DNA from: Shewanella sp. KX20019
Lineage (GTDB): Bacteria > Pseudomonadota > Gammaproteobacteria > Enterobacterales > Shewanellaceae
Direction: 5' to 3'
Assembly: GCF_016757755.1 (NCBI RefSeq)
Contig: NZ_CP068437.1
Location: forward strand, 4,154,001-4,218,000
DNA length: 64,000 nt
Of the stretch, positions 44,946 through 54,535 are shown piece by piece. Numbering within the stretch: position 1 is the first letter of the stretch; every line of letters begins with the position of its first letter. Below the pieces are notes generated by a model that saw only the letters and a list, made by a program, of their open reading frames with translations, had not been told where the DNA came from and did not search any database. The position numbers and the translations under genes are program-made.

Positions 44946-45479
44946 TTATGACTCAAGCGATAATTGATCAATATTGTCAGCATAGCTATCGACTTTTAAC
45001 CAATCTGTGTACTCAATATTGGTATCTGCGGCAGTAGGACCTTTGGTCATCCACATAATAAAGCGGATTATACTTCTATCGACAATGCCATAACTTGGGT
45101 AGTTCAGATTACCGCCAAAGACTTCTGCAAGTGCCGGTAACCACGGTGACTTATCCATGAACGCCTGCATATAAGGGTTGGTTTCGGCAGTATTTTTCAG
45201 TGGTTTTCTTGCCACTAAATTCACCGAGAAAAAGCTACTCGGCTTTTTCTCAAGCGCATCTTGATGTGCTTCAATAAAATCATACACCACAGGGTTATGT
45301 TTACCGTGACGAATACTGGCACCAATAATGACTTTATCAAACTCAGCTAAATCAATGTCGTCACTAATACTAGCGGCTTGAACTTGGTTGCCTAAAGCTA
45401 TTAGCTTTTGTTCAAGATACGCACAAATTTTGCGGGTCTGGCCATGTACGCTTGAATAAACGATAAGAATGTTGCTCAC
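44946..45479 (-). CDS. hemG: Protoporphyrinogen IX dehydrogenase (quinone-dependent), HemG
   Basis: 177 residues from a GTG at 45479, chosen because AAGGGGGA lies about 7 nt upstream; a longer frame to 45521 would add 14 residues. Known: HemG is a flavodoxin-like enzyme that oxidises protoporphyrinogen IX with menaquinone/ubiquinone as acceptor. Seen: ILIVYSSVHGQTRKI (FMN phosphate loop), DKVIIGASIRHGKHNP and FSVNLVARKPLKNTAETNPY, all close to E. coli HemG, and YTDWLKVDSYAD near the end. Length and motifs fit the family; the inserted HemG loop typical of quinone use is present. Followed by the cytochrome b561-like gene. Confidence 0.9.
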   Translation of the reverse strand: MSNILIVYSSVHGQTRKICAYLEQKLIALGNQVQAASISDDIDLAEFDKVIIGASIRHGKHNPVVYDFIEAHQDALEKKPSSFFSVNLVARKPLKNTAETNPYMQAFMDKSPWLPALAEVFGGNLNYPSYGIVDRSIIRFIMWMTKGPTAADTNIEYTDWLKVDSYADNIDQLSLES

Positions 45480-45600
45480 CAGACAGTCCCCCTTTAGATA
45501 GAAATTCAGTGGTTTAATCATAGGGGATTATAGAATCTTTTTACTTGAATCAGATCACGAGCTACAAAGCGATAAACTGCTTTAGCTTTATCTACCTCAC

Positions 45601-45638
45601 AAAATTAAAAAGGGAAATGCATCAAGAATGCATTTCCC
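45601..45638 (-). terminator. Intrinsic terminator of the di-heme lipoprotein gene
   Basis: An 11-bp perfect stem (45612-45622 with 45628-45638), loop CAAGA, followed on the minus strand by TTTTTAATTTT. It lies 24 bp past the di-heme gene stop and separates it from hemG. Confidence 0.88.
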
Positions 45639-45661
45639 CCTCGGCGAGTTTAATGATCTCT

Positions 45662-47302
45662 TTATAGAGACATTAAGAAATCAACAACTTGAGCTCGCTC
45701 AACGGCGTTAAGTGCCATAAAGTCATCAGTGCTCTGCTGCGCTTCTCCACCATGCCACAAAATAGCTTCTTCTAGCGTGGCGGCGCGGCCATCATGCAAG
45801 AAGCCGGCTTGTGGATTTACGGTTTGCGTTAAACCTATCCCCCACAATGGACGCGTACGCCACTCACTGCCGTCGGCAAGGAAGTCTGGACGACCATCAG
45901 CAAGCTCTTCCCCCATATCGTGCAGTAACATGTCGCTAAAGGGGTAGATTGTTTGGCTCTTGTGACCAGCGATCATCTCAGTACCGCCAATATCACCCGA
46001 CGCTTTAGTGGCAAAGCTTGGGGTATGGCAGCCACTACAGTTTAATTGCTCAAACAGACGTGCACCTTCGCGTACGTCTGCATCAGCAACTCTGCGCCTA
46101 GCAGGTACTGCCAGTGTTTCGGCATAGAACACCACGGAATCACTAAACTCTGCATTAGCCTCTGGCTCACCGTCAATACCAGCGCCAGTATCGACAAATC
46201 CAGTGCGAGTTAGATAATCGTCATGCAATGCCGTACCTTTAATGCTTTCATCAGGAAACAGTGGATTAGTGATACCGATATCGCCGCGCAATGCGCCCAA
46301 TGACTGCACCCTTACACTAGGAGTATTTGCCTTCCAGCCAAAGCGCCCTAAAGATACCGGGTTGCTATCGCCCGCCTGTGCTTTTACTGCATCAAATACA
46401 TAGTTAGCACGCCCTGAAATACCATCATTATTGGCATCATCAGCGTCAACGTTCGCCACAATATCCGCCTCAGGTATCGCCTCAAGCAACCCGAGGCCAA
46501 ATACAGGCATGCCGTTACGCCAGCCCATCAATACATCGTCTTGCAATAAGTTCGAGGTGACATTGGCACTTGATTTGGTTTCACCGGGCGCATCATAGGG
46601 ATTTTCGACATCAAACAGTGGCTTTTTCAAGGTTACAGTAGTGCCATCGCTATAGCTGATGACCTTGGTTTCATAAGACAGGTATACATCTGCTTGACCA
46701 ATGAATTTATTCTGCTCCCAGTCATTGCGCGCTTTAAGCACACCTCGATGGAATAGTTGACCGCCAAAATTGGGTACCGCAATGGGGGCGCAGTAGTTGT
46801 TAGCAGCTGTACCGACGAGGCAAGGCTCATCGGGTGCTTTACTTATACGCAGAAATATCCCCGCCTCTGAGCCGAGTTTCACCCGAGTCTCGCCCGCAGC
46901 GACTTGGGGGGTTGAGTTGCGACCATCGCGTTGATGACAAGAGTTACAATCGGCATTATTAAACACTGGCCCAAGACCATCTAACTCTGGATGTGCATCA
47001 TTAGGAGCCGTCGTAAATGCGGTTTCAAAGCCTAAATCACCGTCTAAATGTAGCGCTAATTCCGCAGCCGTCAGATTGGGGGCTGGCGTTGAAAAACCGT
47101 GACCAGATTCCGATGCATCATAGGTTGTTGTATCGCCACCACTCGCGGTGATATCAGTGTAAGCAGGATACACCTTCTCTTCTGGTACTGGCGTATTCTC
47201 ATCACCAGAGCCGCCACATGCCGATAAACAGAGTACGCTTGCCATCGCAACTATAGTCAGTTTTATCCCTGTATTACTCACTTTCTTATTGTTAATTATC
47301 AT
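45662..47302 (-). CDS. Di-heme oxidoredictase-family lipoprotein of the imelysin locus
   Basis: About 546 residues from the ATG at 47302; a GTG at 47314 is an alternative. The lipoprotein signal ends in LSAC. Two haem c motifs are visible: CNSCHQ (about residue 120) and CSGCHTP (about 426). FGLGLLEAIPEADIV, RFGWKANTPSVRVQSLGA and GFLHDGRAATLEEAILWHGG match the di-heme oxidoredictase (DUF1111) family, related to MauG-type peroxidases. Known: members are often encoded with imelysin proteins. The third gene after porin and imelysin, with a terminator-like hairpin between it and imelysin. Inferred: redox step in periplasmic iron handling. Confidence 0.85.
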   Translation of the reverse strand: MIINNKKVSNTGIKLTIVAMASVLCLSACGGSGDENTPVPEEKVYPAYTDITASGGDTTTYDASESGHGFSTPAPNLTAAELALHLDGDLGFETAFTTAPNDAHPELDGLGPVFNNADCNSCHQRDGRNSTPQVAAGETRVKLGSEAGIFLRISKAPDEPCLVGTAANNYCAPIAVPNFGGQLFHRGVLKARNDWEQNKFIGQADVYLSYETKVISYSDGTTVTLKKPLFDVENPYDAPGETKSSANVTSNLLQDDVLMGWRNGMPVFGLGLLEAIPEADIVANVDADDANNDGISGRANYVFDAVKAQAGDSNPVSLGRFGWKANTPSVRVQSLGALRGDIGITNPLFPDESIKGTALHDDYLTRTGFVDTGAGIDGEPEANAEFSDSVVFYAETLAVPARRRVADADVREGARLFEQLNCSGCHTPSFATKASGDIGGTEMIAGHKSQTIYPFSDMLLHDMGEELADGRPDFLADGSEWRTRPLWGIGLTQTVNPQAGFLHDGRAATLEEAILWHGGEAQQSTDDFMALNAVERAQVVDFLMSL

Positions 47303-47385
47303 TTGCGTTACCACACACGTTTTATCTTAAATTAGTCTTTAAATTCTGTTGTCCAAGACACAGAAAAGCACTAAGAGATGAACAT

Positions 47386-47422
47386 GAAAAAGAGGGCATA
47401 AAGAGTATCCTTTATGCCCTCT
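47386..47422 (-). terminator. Terminator or attenuator between imelysin and di-heme genes
   Basis: A 13-bp perfect stem (47391-47403 with 47410-47422), 6-nt loop, followed on the minus strand by five Ts. It sits in the 123-bp gap after imelysin. The di-heme gene then relies on read-through or its own promoter, which may lower its level relative to imelysin. Confidence 0.8.
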
Positions 47423-47437
47423 CGACAGACTAAATGG

Positions 47438-48586
47438 TTATACTTTCCACGTTTTAAGTAGTGGTAGTACATCTGATTCCAAGCTTGTTTGCAGCTTTGA
47501 AAGTGCATCAACAGCAGTTTGAATACGCTTTCGCCCTTCAACATCAGAGATAGCTTGACGGAAAGGCATATCACTCGAACCTTCAATGGCTTGAATCGTC
47601 AAAATAGCGTTGTCGATTTCAGTACCAACCCGCGCCGCCAACTCCTTATCTGCCGCTGCAACAAAATCAACAATCCCCTGTTTATCGGCAGACCCAGCCA
47701 ACTCACCTTGGTAAACGTTGCGCACGCCGATGATGTTATTGCTAAAATCAGTCAACGAATTCCACGAGTACTGAGATTCAACTTTAGAGGTGTCGGCACT
47801 GGCGGCATCGGCACCAAATGGATCAGCAATTTTACCGTTACCCACTTCATCTACAATGCCGATCATGCCGTTAATGAGCTCTTGAACAACACCTACATTT
47901 GAGCTGTAGAAAGTATTGCCATCGCTACCAGGATTCTTAATTAGCTCGCCATAGGCTTTGCCTGTACTTGCATCGTGGCTTATTAACCACGCATCATCTA
48001 AGTTTTTAGTGTAATCGCGAAATACCTCAGCAAGCCCCATTAGGTAATCACGCTCATTATCAGATAAGTCTGCAATCATTTTGGTGTTAGTCGTGACACC
48101 GTCACCAAACAGTAGGTATTCCATGGTATGGAAACCTTGTACGTCGTCATTCCAACCTTTAATAGTCTTCGCATCAAAACCAGTAGTCGTCGACAGTACT
48201 GTTGTTAAATCGGTGGTGTTTAGTGGCCAGCTGTCTAAATGCGGATCGATACCGAGTGAGTCCACTGGACCAAAGATATGTGATTCACCTTGCTCCCATG
48301 GCTGGCGAGCCGCTTTCCATGCTTGTTGTACAGCTTCAAGATTTGACTGTGATGGCGTTGCCACTAATGTCTGTGTTGATGCAAGTAATGTTGCACCACG
48401 GGTGGCGAGATCGCTGTAACCGGCAACAATGACATCATCGGTCAGGTTGGTGACCATCTCAGTTGCTGCAAATGAGAAGGTACCGTCCGGTACTGGTGCT
48501 GGCGTGCTGTCAGAACCTGAACCGCCACATGCAGCAAGTGCAGAAATAAGTGCGATAGCAACCGCTGAATGAGTAAAGTGCTTCAT
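47438..48586 (-). CDS. Imelysin-family lipoprotein (IrpA-like)
   Basis: A 382-residue protein. Lipoprotein signal ending LAAC (Cys20). The imelysin hallmark GxHxxE is at 151-156 (GFHTMEYLLFGDG); GPVDSLGIDPHLDSWP and FSNNIIGVRNVYQGELAG are further family segments. Known: imelysin-like proteins (IrpA, EfeO relatives) are Fur- or iron-regulated periplasmic iron-uptake components; protease activity is doubtful. It lies between a Fur-box-fronted porin gene and the di-heme gene. I infer that the three form one iron (or copper) acquisition system. Confidence 0.9.
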   Translation of the reverse strand: MKHFTHSAVAIALISALAACGGSGSDSTPAPVPDGTFSFAATEMVTNLTDDVIVAGYSDLATRGATLLASTQTLVATPSQSNLEAVQQAWKAARQPWEQGESHIFGPVDSLGIDPHLDSWPLNTTDLTTVLSTTTGFDAKTIKGWNDDVQGFHTMEYLLFGDGVTTNTKMIADLSDNERDYLMGLAEVFRDYTKNLDDAWLISHDASTGKAYGELIKNPGSDGNTFYSSNVGVVQELINGMIGIVDEVGNGKIADPFGADAASADTSKVESQYSWNSLTDFSNNIIGVRNVYQGELAGSADKQGIVDFVAAADKELAARVGTEIDNAILTIQAIEGSSDMPFRQAISDVEGRKRIQTAVDALSKLQTSLESDVLPLLKTWKV

Positions 48587-48653
48587 TTAAAACTCCATTT
48601 TATAAACTTAGTTAATTTGGCTAATTTGATTTAACGACTACGTACTGAATTGC

Positions 48654-50066
48654 TTACAACGAGAATTGATAACCCACGCCAAGCGCAAAGAAATTGGTAT
48701 CGGGGATGGAAGCAACTGCCACTTGCTGCACTCCGGCTTCCGCCTTAATAACGATTTCTGGAATGGGGAAATAGTTAATACCCGCACTGATCCAAGTGTT
48801 CTCGTAACGCTTGGTTGCAATGCCTGTTTCAACTTCTTTTAGTGGATTTGAGTAATCGATATTGGCAAAAATGGTAATAGGAACAGGAGTGAAATGACCT
48901 AAGTCGACTCCGGCTTCAACGAAGAAAGCTTCGGATTCACTACCCAATTGCGCAAAATTACCCGGCTTTAGGCCTGGGGTAGTTTTGTTTGCTTGAGTAA
49001 TCGCATCAGAATCACTCAACGTACCGTTAAGGTATTGGCCACGAACAATCCATGGGCCTTCAACAAATGCTCCTGCAATTGAAAAAATACTGACTGTGCC
49101 ATCTGAATTTAGCTTATTGGTTTTATGCCGATTGCCACTGGTATTACCGTAGTAATATGAAACACCTACCGCTGAACCGGTTTTGAAGTTGCCGTAATCA
49201 AGACGCATTACGTAGGCTAGGTCGTCAGCATTGACATGCTCGAAACGCTTTTGATGGCCCGATGCAACCCAATCATAGGTACGAAAATACTCTGAGTTTA
49301 ACCCGCTAACCACTTGTGCTTGATAGTGAAAGTTAGCAATTTCACCAAAAATGCCAATACCATTTTCATTCCATACCGCAGGTAACATCGCCGCTTCACT
49401 TTTATGGCGCTGCACGGTGAGGTACTGGCTTGGTTTATGGAGGGTACTGCTAAGACCTACTGGCAGATGGATATTACCGAACTTAACCCCAAACGCATCG
49501 CTTGGACGATAACGGATCTCGGCTTTCTCTATCATGACTTCGCCGCCAGCTTCAACTTCAGCTTCAAACTCACCGAACTCATCGAAACCATCGTATTCTA
49601 GTGAAGTACCAGTGCCGCCGTGCTCATATTCAATCTCAACTTCCATATCCCACTGGTCGTTAAATTGATAACCAAATTCAGTCACAATGCGCTCTAGATC
49701 AAAGCGACCACGGCGCTCAGGCGTCGTATCTTGAACGTTGTCATAATATTCATTGCTGGTGTAGATCACACTGCCATATGACTTAAATGAAAACTTGCTG
49801 AACTTGCTATCTGCAGACTCAGCTTTAACTACTGCTATTGTTTCTTGCTGTGCTAATTGTTGCTGCTTCTGCTGTTCGGCTTGAGCTTGTTGTTGCTGTG
49901 CAAGCTCCTTTAACTGAGCTTTAAGTTCAGTAAGTTCAGCTTCTTGCTTTGCAATCGCTGCTGCGAGTACTTCAGGATCTGTTGCTGACATTGCATTTGC
50001 GCTAAAGATACTTGCTATCGTCGCAGCCAATATATTCAGCTTTACATGCTTATACATGTTTCTCAT
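48654..50066 (-). CDS. Iron-locus porin with coiled-coil stalk
   Basis: A 470-residue outer-membrane protein (an in-frame ATG four codons in is an alternative). A signal peptide ends near ANAMSA. Residues about 29-80 form a Gln-rich coiled coil (EAELTELKAQLKELAQQQQA), as in other trimeric porins. The rest is a phosphate/succinate-porin-like barrel (YGSVIYTSNEYYDN; WDMEVEIEYEHGGTG; KFGNIHLPVGLSSTLHKP) ending in YQFSL. It begins the Fur-controlled operon with imelysin and the di-heme lipoprotein. A Fur box candidate lies about 70 bp upstream. Inferred: gives an iron-related solute access to the periplasm. Confidence 0.82.
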   Translation of the reverse strand: MRNMYKHVKLNILAATIASIFSANAMSATDPEVLAAAIAKQEAELTELKAQLKELAQQQQAQAEQQKQQQLAQQETIAVVKAESADSKFSKFSFKSYGSVIYTSNEYYDNVQDTTPERRGRFDLERIVTEFGYQFNDQWDMEVEIEYEHGGTGTSLEYDGFDEFGEFEAEVEAGGEVMIEKAEIRYRPSDAFGVKFGNIHLPVGLSSTLHKPSQYLTVQRHKSEAAMLPAVWNENGIGIFGEIANFHYQAQVVSGLNSEYFRTYDWVASGHQKRFEHVNADDLAYVMRLDYGNFKTGSAVGVSYYYGNTSGNRHKTNKLNSDGTVSIFSIAGAFVEGPWIVRGQYLNGTLSDSDAITQANKTTPGLKPGNFAQLGSESEAFFVEAGVDLGHFTPVPITIFANIDYSNPLKEVETGIATKRYENTWISAGINYFPIPEIVIKAEAGVQQVAVASIPDTNFFALGVGYQFSL

Positions 50067-50692
50067 AAAACGGCTCTCAATTGATTCTTTGCTGGAAAGC
50101 CAGCATCCCTTAAATTCGCCGTCAAAATACTACAAATGAGAACGATTTGCATTATTCTTTACAATATAATTTACATTAAACTTACATTAGGTAATGCAAA
50201 TTAACACCTAAACTGCCTTGGCAAATATTTATTAAACAACTAATATCAATAACTTGAGATGGAGCTATATAGCATAAGCACACAATGCTGCAGCAAAAAA
50301 TAAATTAGCAATCCTTGCTTCTAAGCAAATTTTACACAGTTGTTAACATTAAAATTACTGGTAAACGAACTCGAAAATGCTCATAAAAAAGGATGCTATA
50401 GCAATTGGATTAACCGAATACTTGTTAGTTTACGTTTTGCAATTCAACTCGAGTTATTAGCAATAACTACATTAACCGGGTTTAATACCCCCTAGGTCAA
50501 CTAGGTTAATATTGACAGCTGCATAGTTTTTTTGATTTATCCACAGCCTCTACAAGTGGCATATAAGGGAACGACCATCATTACCACAATCCCCCTTGAA
50601 TTGAATTCGCTCAGGCAACTCTGAAACATGCACTTTAAAGTAGGATGGGTATATACTGCTCGTCCTTTCGCCGGAACACATGGATCGTTTTA
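50067..50692. other. Long intergenic region between porin and MFS genes
   Basis: 626 bp. Contains the Fur box (listed separately) near the porin end and an inverted repeat CCTAG-GTCAA-CTAGG at 50491-50505 that resembles an operator. Near its right end an ATG at 50645 begins a 16-codon extension of the transporter frame that I do not favour. No RNA gene recognised. Confidence 0.45.
50135..50153. promoter_or_regulatory. Fur box upstream of the porin/imelysin operon
   Basis: AATGAGAACGATTTGCATT closely matches the Fur consensus written as AATGAGAATGATTATCATT-type repeats; only a few positions differ. It lies about 70 bp upstream of the porin start and is a good candidate for iron-dependent repression of porin, imelysin and di-heme genes. 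Confidence 0.75.
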
Positions 50693-51880
50693 ATGAAGAA
50701 CAACCCGCAGAAACTGCTGCTTTGGATGACCTTTATCATGTCATTAGTCTTTGCTGTATGGCAGGTATTACTCAACAACTTTGTCATCGAGCGTGCACAA
50801 TTCACCGGTGCTGAAATAGGTATATTACAAAGCTTAAGAGAGGTCCCTGGGTTTCTAGCGTTTACCGCGATTTTTGTGCTCTTACTCATAAAAGAACAAG
50901 CATTTGCATTATTGTCGCTGGCACTACTTTGTATCGGAGTCGCCATCACAGGGTTCTTCCCGCAAGTTCTCGGCCTCTATATCACCACAGTATTGATGTC
51001 CATTGGCTTTCATTATTTCGAAACCGTCAACCAATCACTGACACTGCAATGGGTTGAAAAGAGAAACACCGCTGCATTTCTAGGTAAAGCACTGGCATGG
51101 CGCAGCGCTGCTGCACTGTTAGGTTACGGCAGCATTTGGTTAATCATGACCTGGCTAAAGCTCGATTACCAATGGATGTATGCCATCATTGGCACCTTAG
51201 GGCTTGTCATGGTGATAACCATTAGTTTCTACTTCCCAACCTTTGAACAAAAAGAGCCGCAGCACAAAAAAGTAATTCTGCGGAAACGCTACTGGCTATA
51301 TTACATGCTCACTTTTTTCTCCGGTGCGAGAAGACAGATATTCATGGTCTTTGCAGGCTTTATGATGGTGGAAAAGTTTGGCTATAGCATTAGCCAAATT
51401 ACCTCACTCTTTCTCATAAACTATGTGGTTAACCTATTTTTTGCCCCTGCTATTGGCCGCCTAATTGGCCGAATTGGTGAGCGTAACGCGCTGACTATTG
51501 AATATTTAGGTCTTATAGCGGTCTTTATCAGCTATGCACTCGTTGAGCATGCTCAAGTCGCCGCAGCGCTATACGTAATTGACCACCTATTATTTGCCAT
51601 GGCGATTGCAGTCAAAACCTACTTTCAGAAAATCGCCGACCCCAAAGATATTGCCGCAACCATGTCGGTCAGTTTCACCATTAACCACATTGCAGCAGTT
51701 ATCATCCCCGCACTACTTGGGCTTCTATGGTTAACCTCCCCGTCACTGGTATTTTATATCGGCGCTGGTTTTGCAGTATGCTCACTGATATTAGCTGTGA
51801 ATGTCCCTCGCCACCCTCAGCAAGGTGAAGAGGTAGCCTACTTTGGCAAAATGCCATCTCTGCTCAATGCAGACAAATAG
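50693..51880 (+). CDS. MFS transporter
   Basis: About 395 residues from ATG at 50693 (GGATCG upstream; a frame to 50645 would add 16). About 12 membrane helices in two halves joined by a charged loop (PTFEQKEPQHKKVILRKRYW). GRLIGRIGERNAL and SQITSLFLINYVVNLFFAPA are typical MFS loop patterns. No subfamily recognised, so the substrate is unknown. Next gene on the same strand starts about 60 bp after its stop. Confidence 0.75.
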   Translation: MKNNPQKLLLWMTFIMSLVFAVWQVLLNNFVIERAQFTGAEIGILQSLREVPGFLAFTAIFVLLLIKEQAFALLSLALLCIGVAITGFFPQVLGLYITTVLMSIGFHYFETVNQSLTLQWVEKRNTAAFLGKALAWRSAAALLGYGSIWLIMTWLKLDYQWMYAIIGTLGLVMVITISFYFPTFEQKEPQHKKVILRKRYWLYYMLTFFSGARRQIFMVFAGFMMVEKFGYSISQITSLFLINYVVNLFFAPAIGRLIGRIGERNALTIEYLGLIAVFISYALVEHAQVAAALYVIDHLLFAMAIAVKTYFQKIADPKDIAATMSVSFTINHIAAVIIPALLGLLWLTSPSLVFYIGAGFAVCSLILAVNVPRHPQQGEEVAYFGKMPSLLNADK

Positions 51881-51940
51881 CTAGACAATTAACCGCTTGA
51901 TTGATAAAGATATAGGCACATAAACAAAGGAGTGCGACTG

Positions 51941-52801
51941 ATGGTTGAAACAGTTAAAGACACCAGAAATCACACCGTGAAAACTTCGAATAGTGATAAC
52001 GGTAAATCAACCGATGTTTCAGCCAGAAAAAAAGCCTTATTACTTGGGCGTATGCTTGGGCTGAGCAGTGAAGATGATTACCGCCCAAGCAGCGCCTCAA
52101 TTGCTGAGCGTTCAAGCTTTAGAGCACAAAAACTGGCTAGCCAATACCAGTCGAATTTGGAAACTATTTATAAGATTGCAATCAGCCAAACCCCGTCAGA
52201 CGTGACTGGTGTCGATCTTGATCCCGATTGGGCACATCAGTTTTTTCAACTAGCAGAACAGATCCATAATCGAAAAATGCAGGAGTTATGGGGCAGGATT
52301 TTAGCCAGTGAAATAACCAGTCCAGGTAACTTTAGCTTACGCACGTTGACCACTTTAAAACAGCTGACTCATAAAGAAGCACAGATCTTAGAGAAGGCTC
52401 TGGGCATGTCAGTATTGGTAAACAACGAATCACGGTTGAAGCTCATTATTGGTTTTAAACATGCCAGCGGGTTGGGCCACTTTTTCAAAAAGCCAACCCA
52501 AACAAATATTGGCTTATCTCAATTTGGCCTGCCCTACTCCAACATCTTGACCTTAGTCGAAGCGGGAATATTGCATCGCAGCGAATTAGAAACCGGGATA
52601 CTCAGCAGCAAAACGCCCATTAGTTTTGCTCTAAGCGGGATAAAACTCAAACTCACGCCCAAAAGTGGGCAATTGTTCTTCAGTTACTATCGTTTTACAC
52701 CCATTGGCGATGAACTTACACAGTTGATCCGATACAAAACCGACGTTAATTATATTAAGGCGTTAAAGGAGGTTTTTGCGCAAGACTTTAGAATCGATTA
52801 A
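51941..52801 (+). CDS. TIGR03899-family protein
   Basis: About 286 residues from ATG at 51941 (AAGGAG 8 nt upstream). A predicted soluble protein with RKKALLLGRMLGLSSEDDYRP near the start, then LAEQIHNRKMQELWGRILAS and FSLRTLTTLKQLTHKEAQIL, which match the uncharacterised TIGR03899 family of Vibrio and Shewanella. No enzyme motif is visible. Follows the MFS gene by about 60 bp and may be co-transcribed. Function unknown. Confidence 0.75.
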   Translation: MVETVKDTRNHTVKTSNSDNGKSTDVSARKKALLLGRMLGLSSEDDYRPSSASIAERSSFRAQKLASQYQSNLETIYKIAISQTPSDVTGVDLDPDWAHQFFQLAEQIHNRKMQELWGRILASEITSPGNFSLRTLTTLKQLTHKEAQILEKALGMSVLVNNESRLKLIIGFKHASGLGHFFKKPTQTNIGLSQFGLPYSNILTLVEAGILHRSELETGILSSKTPISFALSGIKLKLTPKSGQLFFSYYRFTPIGDELTQLIRYKTDVNYIKALKEVFAQDFRID

Positions 52802-52893
52802 TTCGATTTTGATAACACGAGGTACTGGTAAATAGGGCAAGTTGTAGCTCACCCACTTAACTGCATTTACCTAGTGAAACCTACTTAGAGGCT

Positions 52894-53535
52894 CTAATTA
52901 GAAAAACTCAACTGACTTAGTATATCTCTAAGTTCTTGTTGTTCACTTTCCGTTTTATAGGTCAAAATAAAACTCAGAACATAGTCTTCATACCTAGTGG
53001 CGTAGTATTCTTGATTCACTGTCATATTGGCAATACTAATTTCCGACGGCATCACATCAAACGCCACACCTGACAAGTCTTCTGAATAGATCTCTTTAGA
53101 AAATGTATACTGTATCTGCGCTCCTCGAAGAATCTTTTTCACATGGAAAAAATAGTCAGATCCTCTTTTTATTCCAGGCATATGTGCGACTCGCTCCGCG
53201 ACGGCCATAATGCTGGGATTAAACTCCACTGGCGAGCCTTGCTCAAACTTAAAGAAAGCAAACATATTAACAGTTTGCTTTTCAGACTCTTTAATAATGG
53301 CTTGTAAATTTTGATCGTCACCGGCAATGAGATTACCGCCTATTTCTCTAATTTCATTTATTGCAGCCTTACTTTGAACCGCCCACAGCTCAGGCACCGG
53401 TAAAGCAATATTAAAATAGCTATTTTTATAGATATTATTTTCTATGACTCCATACTCGATTTCATTTGCTAAGAGGCTGTTAGACCATATTAAAAGCATG
53501 GGGATAATTAAGACATAGCTAAGTATTTTCTTCAT
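52894..53535 (-). CDS. Secreted hypothetical protein, PsbP-like fold possible
   Basis: 213 residues from the ATG at 53535 (AGAGGCG upstream), which begins a good signal peptide (MKKILSYVLIIPMLLIWSNS, cleaved near LLANE). A frame to 53559 would add eight residues. The mature part opens YKNSYFNIALPVPELWAV, like the start of PsbP/DUF1795-type domains, and is otherwise not recognised. No cysteines of note. Stands alone between the TIGR03899 gene (convergent) and cysC. The assignment to a fold is only a hint. Confidence 0.6.
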   Translation of the reverse strand: MKKILSYVLIIPMLLIWSNSLLANEIEYGVIENNIYKNSYFNIALPVPELWAVQSKAAINEIREIGGNLIAGDDQNLQAIIKESEKQTVNMFAFFKFEQGSPVEFNPSIMAVAERVAHMPGIKRGSDYFFHVKKILRGAQIQYTFSKEIYSEDLSGVAFDVMPSEISIANMTVNQEYYATRYEDYVLSFILTYKTESEQQELRDILSQLSFSN

Positions 53536-53837
53536 AATAACGCCTCTGAACAAGTCCATGTAGAGTAGGGATTGCGACTAACTAAAGATGTTTACTTTAG
53601 TTACTATTAAGTGGTTTTTCTAAGCATAAAATACCTAGTTTACAAATAAATAACAACGTATTCTTCCAAATACCGTCGCCGTTAATTCGCTCTATAATAG
53701 AGACGAACTTAACAAAATTGCCGTAAATGCTTGCACTCGGTTGTGGAATGATTTTCTCAACGGTGATCATTCTAGCCACGAACAATCACCGCCAAATAAG
53801 CGCTAGCTTAGTAATTAAAGCAGCAAGCACTGTAAAC

Positions 53838-54455
53838 CTAAACTGCTGCCTTTAACTTCGCGCCATCTATCACCTGAATTGCGGCTAAATAGTCTAAAAG
53901 AGCATTAACTTGGGTGGCAATATCACCTTTACTGGTATCGATGGTTAACTCCGCCGCGATTGGTGTTTCGTACGGTGCAGAGATACCGGTGAACTCTTTT
54001 ATTTCTCCTGCGCGTGCTTTTTTATAAAGCCCTTTGGGATCACGCGCTTCGCAGACCTCTATTGGCGTAGAGACATGAACTTCAATAAAGCGTCCCTCTT
54101 CAAATAGGCCGCGGACACGCTCTCTCTCCTCCTTAGTCGGGGAGATAAATGCCGATAACACTACTAATCCAGCATCAACCATCAACTTGGCCACTTCGCC
54201 GACACGACGTAGGTTCTCGTCACGATCACTGGCGCTAAAACCCAAATCTTTACAGAGGCCATGCCTAACATTGTCGCCATCGAGTAAATAGGTGTGAAAG
54301 CCGCCATCAAACAGTGCCCGTTCTAATGCTCCCGCTAAGGTTGATTTACCAGAGCCAGATAGACCCGTAAACCAGAGTAATACCGGGCTTTGGCCTTTTT
54401 GCTTTGCACGCGACTCTTGGTCAATACTATGTTGGTGCCAAACGATGTCAGACAT
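53838..54455 (-). CDS. cysC: Adenylylsulfate kinase CysC
   Basis: 205 residues from the ATG at 54455 (GGAG 5 nt upstream; the frame opens at GTG 54461). Known: phosphorylates APS to PAPS in sulfate assimilation. Seen: [13 protein letters not shown] (P-loop), [18 protein letters not shown] (APS-binding), [34 protein letters not shown] and [20 protein letters not shown]. Complete; close to the E. coli length. Last gene of the cobA-cysD-cysN-SLC13-cysC run on the minus strand, 74 bp after the SLC13 gene, so it may be co-transcribed or have an internal promoter. Confidence 0.95.
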   Translation of the reverse strand: MSDIVWHQHSIDQESRAKQKGQSPVLLWFTGLSGSGKSTLAGALERALFDGGFHTYLLDGDNVRHGLCKDLGFSASDRDENLRRVGEVAKLMVDAGLVVLSAFISPTKEERERVRGLFEEGRFIEVHVSTPIEVCEARDPKGLYKKARAGEIKEFTGISAPYETPIAAELTIDTSKGDIATQVNALLDYLAAIQVIDGAKLKAAV

Positions 54456-54535
54456 AACCACTCCAAAAACAATAATCTAATAGATAAAATGCACCAAACT
54501 TACTCAACTTATGGTTTTAAGATTGTATTACAACT

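Noticed and set aside
53597..53785. 62-codon minus-strand frame between cysC and the secreted protein
   Set aside because: No ribosome site and no recognisable pattern; treated as chance in an AT-rich gap.
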